Positions 11,669-24,510 of a DNA stretch of 64,000 nucleotides are shown here, piece after piece; within the stretch, counting starts at the first letter, position 1, and the number at the start of each line of letters is the position of its first letter. Source of the stretch: Plotosus lineatus (lineage: Eukaryota; Chordata; Actinopteri; Siluriformes; Plotosidae); assembly GCA_024760905.1 (NCBI GenBank), contig CM045745.1, forward strand, positions 14,195,282-14,259,281. The letters are read 5' to 3'. A program made the position numbers and the translations under genes. The notes below the pieces were generated by a model. It had not been told where the DNA came from, did not search any database, and saw nothing but the letters and a program-made list of their open reading frames with translations.

Positions 11669-12043
11669 GCGTGCTGTGGGCCACGCCCACAAGACATAAA
11701 TTCAAAGCGCATTCCCTGCTTGACAAACTCAACTTTAATTTGATTCCTTGAGGGATCGGAATTATTGAACATTTACTGAATTAAAACAACTTAAAAAACT
11801 AAACTAAAGCGTGAAGCTTCCTTCTGTCCCTATCTGGGAGGCCAGCGGGGCGGGATGTTGAGAGACAGCCAATGAGAGAGTAACTCACGCATCATGTGAA
11901 ATTTTGATTAGCGCATTTTGAATTTTTAATTTCTTTTCATAAGAGGGGGTTGTTTCGTATCTCGAGGACGGAAACTCAGGAAAATGTTTTTCGTAACCCG
12001 GGGATTTCGTACACAGGGGTCTTTGTAAGTTGGGGGCCGACTA
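10813..12043. mobile_element. Tigger-like non-autonomous element, family B (copy 1)
   Basis: Left end cagtcagcccccaaattacg, right end gtaagttgggggccgacta, flanked by TA. Inside are about three tandem units of 150-170 bp, each with a (CT)n run, gcgggccacgcccaca and ttcctgcttgacca. A reversed SINE lies at 11000-11236. No coding sequence. Confidence 0.7.
11000..11236 (-). mobile_element. SINE-1 copy with the alternative (non-RTE) tail
   Basis: Head side: tttgataacccagttagctg and gtcagcaatggttcttttac, as in SINE-1. Tail side: cctaattagggtcacgggga, ggctggtgcccatcc, gctcgccaggccatcgcagg, the tail also seen on SINE-2 at 61337. The tRNA-like head itself is lost. Confidence 0.75.
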
Positions 12044-12045
12044 TA

Positions 12046-12470
12046 TTAGTGTGTGTGTGTGTGAGACTTTTTTTTTTTTTTGGTGGACTGTGTGTGTGTG
12101 TATATATGTATATGTAGGAACACCAGGAACATGAAGTCACCTGCGTTTTTTTGTTTGTTTGTTTGTTTTGTTTTTTTTTTTGTTTTTAAACAATACTGTA
12201 CTCACCATTTTTCCCCAGATGGTCTGTAAATAATTAAACAAATTGTGAGTAGTACAAACAATCCTGCCTTAGTACCCTCCTTCCCTTGGGACCTTCAGTG
12301 GATATATAAAATCTTTATCCCATTTTAAAATATTCATACTTTATTGCTTTGCAGCCAAAAATGTTTTTTTCCCCAGCTGTATTTACTCAAAGTGATTTAC
12401 AACAACTATAAAGATAATGGTTACAGTTTGAAAACAATGGTATGGTTAAAGGATCACCTCTTTTTCCAGC
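12046..12470. other. Low-complexity and unique sequence, no feature seen
   Basis: Short (GT)n and T-rich runs (12050-12185) and then unique AT-rich DNA. Nothing codes here in a recognisable way. Confidence 0.4.
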
Positions 12471-13385
12471 ATACTTGTAAACTCAATCAGGTGTAATTAA
12501 TCTTCTGGGTTGTACAAAAAGCTATTTTGCATCCACTTTTGATCAAGTCTAAGTAGTTGAGCATGATGAGTAACAAGTGAGACTACTGTCAAAAGTTGTG
12601 GACAGGTACAAGTCAGAAGATGAATGCAAAAAAAAAGCAGTCAAAGGCTTCATCAATCCCGAGGAGCATCTATAATCATGAAATAGAAAGTGCTTGATGC
12701 TGCTAGGATCCTTCCTAGACCGAACCATTTCTCTAAAGTGGATTTTAGAGCAAGAAGAAAACTGTTCAGAGAGACTACTAAGAAATTTATGGGGAAACGT
12801 TTGGAGCAGTTACAGGAATTTATGATCAAGAGTGGTCATTGCGTGCATGCGACAAAAATACGACGAATGTGCCACTATTGTGGTTTGTATATGAGAGGGA
12901 TGCAAGAATGTTAAGGAAGCAAGGTTTCAGTTATGCTTTGCTGGAACACACCAAGGATTCTGGGATCAAATGAAAAACGCGGCTGTGGTCAGATGAGCCC
13001 AAAATAAAAATAAACTATGGTATCTGGCTTCAATGCCAAATGGTATACCTGGCTGAAACCCAATACAACTTGCGAACCAAAAATCACCACAACTACCATA
13101 AAGCATGGTGGTAGTAGCACCGTGCTATGGAGGTGTTTTCTGCAGCAGGCACTGTGAGCTTTGTCGAGATGGAAGGAATTATATATGGGGCAAAATACCC
13201 TCAAATTCTTGAGGGAAACCTGTCCTGCTGCCCTTTGCCAGAAATGTGTCAATGGGAAGAAGTTTCACCTTCCAACCTGACAATGTCCCAAAGTTGAACA
13301 CACAATGGCTAAAGAATGAAAAAAGGTGAATGTCTTTGTAGCCTAGTCCGGGCCCAAGTATAAACCCTACTGAAAATGTAATAAA
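12470..13385 (+). mobile_element. Tc1-like transposon remnant
   Basis: Plus-strand pieces match Tc1 transposase in order: LPRPNHFSKVDFRARRKLFR and LEQLQEFMIKSGHCVHATKI (helix-turn-helix part, from 12714), then WSDEPK-like at about 12985, a WTG-less middle, FTFQPDNVPK at 13270 and SPGPSINPTENV at 13350. It is crossed by many stops and frameshifts. Confidence 0.75.
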
Positions 13386-13560
13386 GGGCAGTGGTGGCTT
13401 CGTGGATGAGATGATGGGTTACTGATCCAAAGGTCAGTGGTTCGATCCCCACTATCATCATTGTTGGGTGCTTGAGTAAGTCTTTTCACCCTTAACTTCT
13501 CAGTTGTATAAAAATTATACTTGTAAGTTGCTGTACCAAATGCTGTAAATGTAATAAATA
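13386..13560 (+). mobile_element. tRNA-headed SINE (SINE-5) with a third type of tail
   Basis: Head gggcagtggtggcttcgtgg with B-box-like GGTTCGATCCCC, and a tail near 13508 reading gtaagttgctgtaccaaatg ctgtaaatgtaa. This is the widespread teleost tail of the GTAAGT..AAATGTAA type. Confidence 0.65.
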
Positions 13561-13592
13561 AATCTAAACAAAGAAGTGTGAGAAAATAAATA

Positions 13593-14159
13593 CAGTGGTA
13601 CCTCACCTGAGGTTTTAGAAGTCTGGACGATTCTTCTTGAGTTTGGAGTAGTCCATGTTCACGGAGAAGAACTTGTACTGATCAGTTAGCGCCATTTTGT
13701 TCCAGGGTTCAGGGTTGTTCGTTTTGTCCCAGCAGACATCGGGGTTACGAAGAGCCAGTCTGGCCAGGTAATAGTCCCAGCAAACGAAAAATCCAGATTA
13801 CGAAAAACATTTTCCAAAATTTTTTGTCTCTGTATACGAAACAAGTTCTCCTTACGAAACGCGCCAAATGTGCCATTCAACATTAAAACAATGCACAAGC
13901 TGCTCTCCCATTGACCATCTTCCAAAAACCCACCCAGCTGGCCTTCCATTGGCTAGGAGGGATGACGTAGCTCCCTCCCATTGGCTGTTATGGAGCTGCA
14001 TCTCCCATAATGCTTTTCCTGAAAAGGACAAGAGTTACTGTTGTTTCATGAGTTTTTTGAGTGTGCTCATTGCAATTTTATTTTTGACTCAGGATTTTAA
14101 CCTTCCATAAACATTTGTAAGATTATAACTCTGCTCAGAAGACATGGTCAACACACACG

Positions 14160-14232
<73 letters not shown>

Positions 14233-14523
14233 GCGCGCGCGTGATTCCCAGTGTGCGTGAAAAGAAGAAACAGGCTCGTGACATGCGGTTGAGTGATCTC
14301 GCAAAGGAATATGGCCAAACCCGTCTACCATCGGTACGATATTGAAGCACAAGGAGGTCTTAAAAGGAATGCTTTTATCATTTTTAAAGGGTTTAGGGGG
14401 TGGTATTGGGGGCCTTGGAACAAATCACATGTTTTACATGTAAAATGCGATTCAATTTACGCAAAATCCAGGTTAAGAAAAACTCTGTGGAATGGATTAA
14501 TTTCGTAAGGTGAGGTACCACTG
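13593..14523. mobile_element. Tigger/pogo-like non-autonomous element, family A (copy 2)
   Basis: Flanked by TA; left end cagtggtacctcacctgagg, right end cgtaaggtgaggtaccactg. Same interior as the copy at 9408, with CCAAT-like motifs (13910-13990) and the transposase start region, here interrupted by a (CA)n run of about 75 bp at 14165-14240. About 150 bp near the left end are unlike copy 1. Confidence 0.7.
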
Positions 14524-14525
14524 TA

Positions 14526-14640
14526 GTGAAAAGCACTGGTGGCTCAGTGGTTAAGACTCAGAGTTACTGATCCAGAGGTCAGAGTTCACTCACCAATCCT
14601 ACTAATCTGCTCCTGTTGGCTTGGATAAGGGTTTTTTGTT
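14526..14640 (+). repeat. tRNA-like SINE head fragment
   Basis: aagcactggtggctcagtgg and tactgatccagaggtcagag resemble the head of the SINE at 13386. No tail follows; T-rich unique sequence continues to 14906. Confidence 0.45.
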
Positions 14641-14906
14641 TTGTTTTGTTTTTTTAAATGAACTGTTGCTATTATGTTCTTCATTAAGCTACACTGAAAT
14701 ACAGCTGGGAAAAAAATATGAATTTTAGCCTGAAAAGCAAAAAAAGTGGATATTTTGAAGGCGGTGACCATTTTTCCCCTACTCACTGTTATTTCTTTGA
14801 ACTTTTACAGTAAGTATTTTTTTTGTGTTTAATGTTTTTTTTTTATTTTTTTTTTATCTTTTTGCTTTGTTTGTGTTCATTAATAAATGCCATTTCTGTA
14901 TTGCAG

Positions 14907-14974
14907 TGAACAATCTGTCTGAGGACAAGAAGTCAGGTGCTTCCCTGCATCTCGCTGTAACATATCTGGTCCAG
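14907..14974 (+). other. Candidate internal exon of unknown gene, or 5' UTR exon of plscr3
   Basis: A long T-rich tract and ttctgtattgcag precede 68 nt ending in CCAG|gtaaag, so both splice sites look good. One frame is open (LSEDKKSGASLHLAVTYLVQ) but I do not recognise it. In the frame that would join the next plscr3 exon there is a TGA and no ATG, so it is not the missing first coding exon. It may be non-coding or chance. Confidence 0.3.
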
Positions 14975-15239
14975 GTAAAGTGTTACTATGAGTTACTGCT
15001 GGCAAAAAATATCCACGTCAAAATGTTACCTTGAAAAAAATTCTTGGATCACATTATATAATTTGGTATATGAGTAACGTGTGCACTGGGTTTATGTTGC
15101 CTGGTGGTTACATATAAATATTCACTTGATTTTAATAAAATATTATTGAAAGTTTTGTGTATCCTTATATGAACGTAATCTGAGTATCTTCCGAATATTT
15201 TCTTCTTATAGAATAGATAATCTTCAACTCTACTTTTAC

Positions 15240-17858
15240 TATGTTATATTGATAACTTCTTCTTTTCCTTTCGGCTTTTCCCTTCAGGGGTCGCCACAGC
15301 GAATCATCTGCCTCCATCTCACCCTATCCTCTGCATCTTTTTCTCTTACACGAACTGCCTTCATGTCCTCCTTCACCACGTCCATGAATCGTCTCTTTGG
15401 TCTTCCTCTAGGCCTTCTGCCTAGTAGTTCCAACCTCAGCATACTTCTACCAATATACTCACTATCCCTCCTCTGTACATGTCCGAACCATCTCAATTCT
15501 CTGACTTTGTCTCCAAAACGTCTTACATGTGCTGTCCCTCTGATGTGCTCATTCCTGATCCTATCCACCTTTGTTACGCCAAAAGAGAACCTCAACATTT
15601 TCATCTCTGCTACCTCCAGCTCTGCCTCCTGTCTTTTCCCCAGGGTCACTGTTTCTAAACCATACAACATCACCGGCCTCAACACCATCTTGGACACGTT
15701 TCCTTTCATTTTTGCTGATACCATCCTATCACACATCACACCGGACACTTTTCTCCCACCAATCCAACCTGCCTGCACACGCTTCTTCACCTCTTTTGCA
15801 CACTCTCCATTGCTCTGGATTGTTGAGCCTAAGTACTTAAAATCCTCCATCTTCTTTATCTCTGCTCCCCGTAACCTCACCGTTCTTCTTGGGTCCTTCT
15901 CATTCACACACATGTATTCTGTCTTACTGAGGCTAACCTTCATTCCTCTCCTTTCCAGGGCATACCTCCACCTCTCTAGATTTTCCTGCACTTGTTCTCT
16001 GCTCTCACTGCAGATCACAATGTCATCTGCAAACATCATAGTCCATGGAGATTCTTGTCTCACCTCGTCTGTCAGCCTGTCCATCACCATAGCAAACAAG
16101 AAGGGGCTCAGAGCTGACCCTTGATGCAGTCCCACTTCCACCTTGAACTCTTCTGTCACACCGACAGCACACCTCACCACTGTCTTACATCTCTCATACA
16201 TGTCCTGCACCACTCTAACATACTTCTCTGCCACTCCAGACTTTCTCATGCAATACCACAGTTCCTCTCTCGGCACCCTGTCATATGCTTTCTCCAGATC
16301 CACAAAGGCACAATGCAGCTCCTTCTGACCTTCTCTGCACTTCTCAATTAACATCCTCAAGGCAAACACTGCATCTGTGGTGCTCTTTCCTGAAACCAAA
16401 CTGTTGTTCACAAATGCTGACCTCTGCCCTTCGTCTTGCTTCCACTATTCTTTCCCATAACTTCATCGTATGGCTCATCAACTTTATCCCTCTGTAGTTA
16501 CCACAACTCTGCATGTCTCCCCTGTTCTTAAAAATAGGCACCAGCACACTTCTCCATTCCTCTGGCATCCTCTCACTCTCTAAGACCCTGTTGAATGTTC
16601 TTATCAGGAAATCGACTGCTACCTAATCACTCTAACTTGCTGCACATCCTTCCCATCTCTACTTCTCTGCTGTGCCAACCTGTATAAATCATTTTCTCCC
16701 TCTTTACTTTCCACCCGAGCATACAAGTCATCATACTCACTCTGTTTGGCCTTTGACACCGCTACCTTCGCCTTACGCTGTCTCTCCCTGTACTCCTGTT
16801 TACTCTCTTCGGTCCTCTCTATGTTCCACTTCTTGTTAGCTAACCTCTTCCTTTGTACACACTCCTGCACTTCCTCATTCATCCACCAAGTCTCCTTATC
16901 TACTCTCCTTCTAGATGACACACCAAGTATTCTCCTACCTGTCTCCCTGATCACATTAGCTGTAGTTGTCCAGTCATCTGGAAGCACTTACTTACCACCC
17001 AAAGCCTGTTTCAACTCCTCCTTGAAGACAACCAGACACTCTTTCTTTTTCAGCTTCCACCACTTTGTCTTCTGGTCTGCCTTTTCCTTCTTCACCTTTC
17101 TCACCATCTATGCTGTTTGGCAACACTCTCACCCACTACTACTTTGCAGTCACTGACTTCCTTTCAAATTACATCGCCTGCACAAGGTGTAGTCTACCTG
17201 TGTGCTCCTACCTCCACTTTTATAAGTCACCCTATGCTCCCATGTTTCTTCTGGAAGAAAGTATTTACCACAGCCATTTCCATCCTTTTTGCAAAATCTA
17301 CCAACATCTGTCCTTCTGTGTTCCTGTCCTGGATACCAAACCTGCCCATCACTTCCTCGTCCCCTCTGTTTCCTGCACCAACATGTCCATTGAAGTCTGC
17401 CCCAATGACTACTCTTTCATCTATGGGGGTACTCTGCATCACTTCATCTAACTCACTCCAGAAGCTCTCCTTCTCTTCTAGCTCACATCCTGCCTGTGGG
17501 GCATAAGCACTAACAACATTGAACATCACACTTTCAATTTCCAACTTGAGACTCATCACTCTGACTGACACTCTTTTCACTTCTAGAACATTCCTGACAA
17601 ACTCCTCCTTCAAGATGACTCCTACTCCATTTCTCTTCCCATCCACACCATGAAAAAACAGCTTAAAACCCGCTCCTAAGCTTCTAGCCTTGCTACCTTT
17701 CCACCTGGCCTCCTGAACACACAGTATGTCCACCTTCCTCCTCTGCATCATGTCAGCCAGCTCTCTACCTTTTGCTGTCATAGTTCCAACATTCAAAGTC
17801 CCTACTTTCAGTCTTAGACTCCTGCCTTTCCTCTTCTCTGTTATGTTTTATTGATAAC
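15240..17858 (-). mobile_element. RTE-type LINE with 17-bp target duplication (copy 2)
   Basis: The element proper is 15257-17841, minus strand. It is flanked by tatgttatattgataac (15240-15256) and tatgttttattgataac (17842-17858), one mismatch. Endonuclease ([40 protein letters not shown]) lies at 17796-17230, reverse transcriptase ([31 protein letters not shown]) at 16411-15284. An internal deletion at about 16620 removes some 250 bp; the 5' end is truncated and several frames are broken. Confidence 0.94.
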
Positions 17859-18781
17859 ATGGACCACAAAATGTTTTTCAAACTGACCTGAAAAAAAAAG
17901 CAGAGTGCGTGAACATTACTGCTTTGTATCTCACAGCCGGTTACCAATAAGAAAACAATTGTTGTTCTAGTCTGTCATAGCTGGATTCTGCTGATACAGT
18001 GGTGTAGTCAAGTGACCTCTCAAATCTCATTAGGGCTCATGTTTGTAGCCATTGTGCAATTCTCTTGGAAGTACTGTTACCTGATACTCTAGCACTATTT
18101 TGAATGAGGCTTTTTTTTGTGTGTGTGCTTCTATGTAAACAAGCTTTACAAATGACTGTCCATTTCCATTCATTCCATGAAGCAGTTGTTAGCCAAGGGA
18201 AACATCTCTGAAATTTTGTGAGAGAATTCATGCTAAAATTTAGTGGAAGTGGATTCATTTGTGGCCAGGAAATGAGTCTGTACATCACACTTTAACATTT
18301 GAGAGGGAAAAATTCAGTTGTCATAAATCAGATGTATTGCTTTCCTTGAACAAAAGCACATTAAAGGGAAAATAGCCTTTGTTGATAGCAAGGTGATCAC
18401 CTAGTCATGTTTGTTTTAGTACAGCGTGGTGAAAACGTAGAAGTATTCTTCATCTGAGTTCATATTCATTGTTCCAGGAACACTGTAATTGGTGGAAAAG
18501 TTGCCCCGTACTTTAGTTTGACAAACCTGAGGATCACACCTCCATTTGAACAGACAAGCCTACAGAAATATATGGTTAACTTCAGTGTTTAATATGATTG
18601 CAGTCAAGCTGATTATCAAAATGAAATGAACGAGAACCATGTTTCTACCCCACGTCCGGCTCCATACACACATTTATTGTGTTCCTTTGACCAGTACACA
18701 ACAGTCGAGTTTTGCTTTGAAAAGTCATCATGATGTCTATGTATCCTGGAATGTTCTTATTTATTTCTTTGTTTCACTCAG
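17859..18781. other. Unique intronic or upstream sequence of plscr3, no repeat recognised
   Basis: This stretch between the LINE insertion and the first visible plscr3 exon contains no recognisable repeat or RNA gene. No exon with an ATG and a phase-1 donor was identified in it. It may hold regulatory sequence, but nothing specific is visible. Confidence 0.4.
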
Positions 18782-18997
18782 GTTATCCACCTACATACCA
18801 TACACCGTACCCAGTGCCCCAAATGGGTGACTCAGTACCCCCTTACCAAAAAGGGGTCTACGGGGACCCTGGATCTGCTGCCCCTCTGCCTGCAGGATTC
18901 TGTATGGGCTACCAACCGAACCCAAATCAGCCAGTAACATACCAGCCAGGTCCAGTCGGCCCACCATCGCAATCAATCCAGATGGCTGCATATGGAG
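18782..18997 (+). CDS. plscr3: plscr3 exon: proline-rich N-terminus
   Basis: Acceptor tttcactcag; the exon opens with the last two bases of a Gly codon (phase 1) and reads [15 protein letters not shown] and onward. The 3' end is uncertain. Either it runs to a GC donor (GAG|gcaaat, 18998), which keeps 71 full codons, or it stops earlier at a poor GT donor (CAG|gtccag). Both leave phase 1 and fit the next exon. The preferred end keeps all of the coding-like sequence. Confidence 0.75.
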
Positions 18998-21942
18998 GCA
19001 AATAATATAATAAATTAATCATATATAATAGCTTTTTCTGCAATGATGTGATCTAGTGAAATGTACTGTATTAGAGTATAAGTGTGATGTTTGTAAGGTT
19101 ATTCATGCTCAAAAACCTCATCTACTGTATTCTACACCTTAGCGGTTCTTGGCTAGTTCAATCAGCATTAAAAGAAGGCTTTCTAAAGTCTACTCTTACA
19201 TTTAGAATATGTATGTTTCTATTATCGGATGTTTTTTTACTTACATCCGTGAAGTTGCAGTCTGCTAAAATGCATTTGATATCTCGCAACAGCCTGTTTT
19301 CAAAAAGCTGCCAGTTGAAGTTTTTGTCACTCTCAAGAGAGTGCAAAATTACAAGAATAGAATGTGGACATTTTAGTTCTAATAAGGCAAGATGCCAGCA
19401 AAAAGAACAGTCTGGAGATATTAAACTAACCAATCTGATATAAACTGAAATTTGAAATAGAATAAGGCGAGACATGGTTTCCCCCACATAACACATAATA
19501 CATTACATTTACATACATCAAAGTGTCTGCTCATACACATGAATGCGTAATACAGTATATATCCCAGTACTATACATCTAACACAACACTTTCATGTTGA
19601 TTTGGTAATTTATCGTCACTGTCACCCCACTTTCTGCAGTCCAGTGTTCCGTCCCGTAAACACCCCACCCACCCCCGTTGAGCGATTTATTTCAGAACCC
19701 AGTGTTATCTTTAGGGGACAAATTAAAGAACCACTTTAGATGCTTGATGGAATTTATTTCCCCCTGTGACTGTGACCATCATTTTTTTTTTAGAAACTCA
19801 TTGTTTTTGTGCCTTTAGGTGGTGCCCCATCCCAACCTGGCCCTTCTGCAGTAGCACCTTCATCAATGCCAGTTGATGTACCACCAGGTCTGGAATATTT
19901 AACACAGGTATTTACTTAATTTATTCTTGCACTCTCATTTCCAGTGGTTCATTCGATAACTAAGTGTGCACCCTTTAAATTTTCAGATTGACCAAGTCCT
20001 GATTCACCAGAAAGTGGAGTTGCTGGAAGGTGAGTTTGTTCAGCCTAAATATTTACAGTAAAAGCAATGAGTTAGTATATTATTACAGAGAACTGATTCA
20101 AAATAAGGCCTTGGGAAGGAAAAAAACAAGGAATCCATAGTAATGAATAGCAACCTTCTGATTCTGAGTTGAATTATTTAGGAAGAGAAATGGGTCTGAA
20201 AACCATGGCTACACCGAGTAGTAGTAGGGTTACACCCTTTTATGGTCCTGGAATGATTTAGAATTTATACTTTTTTCTATTTTTTTTGTCCCCCAGTATT
20301 CATGGGTTTTGAAACCAACAATAAATATGACATCAAGAATATTATGGGCCAGAAGATCTATAAGGCCAAAGAGAAGAACGATTGCTGCACACGGAACTGC
20401 TGTGGTTCACTGAGGAGCTTTGACATGAAAATTAAAGACAACATGGACCGTGAGGTCATACGGTTGGTTCGCCCTTTTCGCTCTGCCTCATGCTGGTGCC
20501 CCTGCTGCATGCAAGAGGTATGAATGTTTTTATGATGGCTGTTTAAGTGAGTTTAAGGGTATAGCCGCTTCATCTTTTGTAGACTACACTGACTAATGTG
20601 TGTATGTATGTGTGAAATATATAATCACACACGCACTCAGTTGTGTTCAAAATAATAGCAGTGTGTTTTAAAATGTGAATAAATATCAAAATCTTCATAA
20701 TAGCTTTATTTTAAAACACAGAAATGCATTGGGAACAGTACACATTCTATTCCAAATCAAAACATGATGGAAAATATTAACTTTGTTTTATTCCTTTAAA
20801 TAAAAAACAAAGCATGAATATTCAACTGTTCAAAAATTAGCATTGTCTGCATTATTTACAAACTGAAACATTCACTGTATAAATTGAAAGATGTTGTAAG
20901 ATTTTGTTTCCTTTGAATCACTGAACTAATTTATTTGGAAAACACCGTTTCTGAGAACTGCTGTACATCTGTGTTGCATGGAGTCAACCAACTTCTGGCA
21001 CCTGTGAACAGGTTTCCCAGCCCAGAATGATTGGACTACATTCCACAGTTCATCTGTATCTCTTGGTTTTGAGTCAAAAACTGCATTTTTGATGTCACTT
21101 CACAAGTTTTCTATTGGATTAAGGTCCTGGATTGGGCCGGTTGCTCCATAACACTAATCTTGTTGGTCTGGAACCAAGATGTTGCCTGTTTACTGGTGTG
21201 TTTAGGGTTGTTGTCTTGTTGGAACCCATTTCAAGGGCATTTCCTATTCAGCATAAGGCAGCACGACCGCGTAAATATTCTGATGTATTCAAACTGATTC
21301 ATGATCCCTGGGATGCGATAAATAGTCCCGACAGTATGGTATGAGAAATAGCCCCATATCATGATACTTGAGCTGCCAGGCTTCACTGTCTTCAGTGTAC
21401 TGTGGCTTGAATTTAGTGTGTGGGGCACATCTGACAAACCATCTCCGGCCACTAGACCCGAAGAGAACAGTTATACAGTCCGCCCCATACTTATGACATC
21501 CCCGGGTTCCGAAGATCATTTTCCTAAGTTTCCGTCCCCGGGATACGAAAACAACCCCCTCTTACGAAAAGAAATTCAAACGCGCCAATCAAAATTTCAC
21601 ACGATGCGCGAATTGCTCTCTCATTGGCTGTCTCTCAACATCCCGCCCCGCTGCATTTGAGCTCATCTGGAATTCTGATCCCTCAAGGAATCAAGTTAAA
21701 GTTGAATTTGGATCTCCTTGTCAAGCAGGGAATGCGCTTTGAATTCCACCTCTTGTGGGTGTGGCCCGCAGCGCACGTGCGCGAGAGAGAGAAGCAATAA
21801 CTCTTCAGCTTTAAGTTTAGTTTTTTAAGTTGTTTCATTCAGTAAATGTTGAATAAATGTGGGCGTATTTGAGCTCCTCTGGAATTCCAATCCCTCAAGG
21901 AATCAAATTAAAGTTGAGTTTGTCATGCAAGGAATGCGCTTG

Positions 21943-22004
<62 letters not shown>

Positions 22005-23175
22005 ATAAAAAATGTTTAATAATGGTTTAATTAATAAATATGTTCATAAAATGTTTACATAATTTAATAAATAAATTTATTTTACTTTTAACACATATTT
22101 CATACAAAATTGGTGAACTTTTATAATTTTTAAAAGCTTTATGGGGTTTATCCAGTCCAAAGACTGGAGCCTTGTAAAAAATTAGGTGTTTAAAATGTAA
22201 AATGCAACCCTACTGACGAAATCCCCGTGTTACAAAAAAGGCTCTGGAACGGATTAATTTCGTAGGTAGGGAGCCGACTGTACTTTCATCAGTCCACAAA
22301 ATGGCGCCACTTCTCTTTAGGCCAGTCACTGTTTTCTTTGGCAAATTGTGACCTCTTCAGCACATCACACATTTCAACAGTGGGACTTTGTTGGAGCTTC
22401 TTGCCGATAACTTGGCTTCACGTAAACGTTTTCTAATTGTAACAGGAATCACAGGTGACTTTAGACCTTCTTTGATCTTCCTGGAGCTGATTGTTGGTTG
22501 AGTCCGTGCTGTTGTGGCTCATCTTCAAACCATTCGAATAGTAGTTTTTCACTTTCTTCCATGTCTGTCAGGTTTTGATTTGCAATTTTAAAGCATGTCT
22601 TGTCTGTTGGATTCTATTACTCTACTACACCTGATAGTAATTTATTTGCCACGTACAAATATAATTACCAAAAACAATGATTGAACTTGTTAATGGTGTC
22701 TGACTTCTATTATTTTGAACACAACTACTATATATGTGTGTTAGGGTGGCCCATTTATGAAAAATATTTTTCAAAAATTTAAACCCCCCCCCCCCCCACA
22801 CACACACACACACACGCACACACACACACAAACACACACACCAAATTGAAGAAGGTTTGGTGAAAAAAATAAATAAATAACCCGGTACAATTTTCAATCC
22901 TATAAAACAAGTGTAAGTGGTCTCCCAGAGCCTTTAAATGTTGCAATTTCAAGCCAAATTTAGCGATATTTAAGGTTTCCATTAGTTTTTGGGTTTTTTT
23001 TTCCCCCCCTCTGTGGCAATAATGAGTTGTTGGCCCAAGGCCGGGGGTTCAAGTCCCACTTCACAATTTCCTCTGGAGTCAAAAAGGTTTTCTCGTTCTG
23101 ATGAACAGTCGAACTGTTAATTTAATTCTAGTTTTTAATGTTATGTCTACTTTGGAAATAATATGAATGTGGTTT

Positions 23176-23206
<31 letters not shown>

Positions 23207-24449
23207 CTCCTTAAAGCTGAAAGTGCAAGCACCACCTGGAACCACTATTGGTTATGTGACCCAAGACTGGAATCCTTGTTACCCGAAATTCTCGATCAAA
23301 AGCGCCAACAAAGAGACTGTGATGAAAATACACGGACCATTCTTAGTCTACAACTGCTATGGCGATGTGAACTTTAAGGCAAGTATAATAAAAGCTGTCC
23401 GACTTTTACAAATAATTATTAACCCTTTTTGTTCGAAAGATAACGGAATGCATTACATGTTGTTTGATAGAGCAGACAGTTAGCTGGTGACCTTAAATTC
23501 ATAGAATGATCACTGTAGTTCTTGTCCTATTTTAATGAATATTTAAAAATGAGAATGATTTTCTTTTTTTACAGCAAAAATTTAAACAAGCAATACATGC
23601 ATATATTTGAATGGGCAGGATAGTGGTATACATGTCTGCCTCACAGTAAGAAGGCATGGGTCGAATCCCAGGCTTGGGGCGTTTCTTTATGAAATGCGTA
23701 TATTTTCCCTGGATACTAAGGTTTCCTCTTACTTTCCATAAAAGCTAATTGGTAGTTCCAAATTGTTTTTCAGACCAACAATCAAAACCAACACCAGTGA
23801 AATCGCCTGCTAATAATGCTTTCATGATATTCCAACAGCTCAAAGGGAAGGATGGAGGAAAGACTATTGGACAAATCAGTAAGCAGTGGAGTGGCCTACT
23901 CAAGGAGGTATTCACTGACGCCGACAACTTTGGCATCCAATTTCCCATGGACCTGGATGTGAAAATGAAAGCAGTCGTGCTGGGAGCTTGCTTCCTTATT
24001 GTGAGTTTAAACATCATGTGATCATAAAATGTGATTGAGAGCATGTTGTGTGGATTTTTTTTTTTTTTAAGAATTCACAGTGCTCCCATGTGACACATCG
24101 ACAAGGTGTGTGACTATTAAGGTGGAGATTGCAACTTCGAATCCAGGTTTTATACCACAACCGTCCGTGGAAATGAATTGGTCAAGCCCTTACAGGAGAG
24201 AGGGACAGCATGCGCTCACTTCCCTGTCACTCACAGCGATCACCAGCTAATCATGGGCAAAATGTTCCCAAAATGTGCATGTACAACAGCTCGAAAAGGG
24301 ACAGGTGGATAGCATCACATGTCGCTGAGGTGGCATGTGCATGCTTTTGCCGCTTCCTGTTGGTGGTGATTGTGTGACAGGGAAGGCAAAAAACCTTGAT
24401 GAGTGGGAATTGGATGTGACCAAATTATGGAGAAAATGGGGGTGGATTC

Positions 24450-24510
<61 letters not shown>

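Noticed and set aside
12690..12914. A 74-codon ORF as a small host gene
   Set aside because: It matches the helix-turn-helix region of Tc1 transposases and lies in a decayed copy.
14165..14240. Regular repeats as a CRISPR-like or functional array
   Set aside because: It is a (CA)n microsatellite; this is vertebrate DNA and the repeats have no spacers. Short frames inside (GT)n, (CA)n and (TA)n runs were rejected as coding.
15249..16124. Plus-strand open frame of 291 codons
   Set aside because: It is the antisense of the RTE LINE reverse transcriptase (minus strand), with no similarity of its own. The same applies to 41491-42234, 33499-32852 and similar frames.
23749..23838. Extending the plscr3 exon upstream to an acceptor at tttttcag (23772)
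   Set aside because: The bases in between ([19 protein letters not shown]) have no counterpart in scramblases; the acceptor at 23838 (ttccaacag) restores the family alignment exactly.
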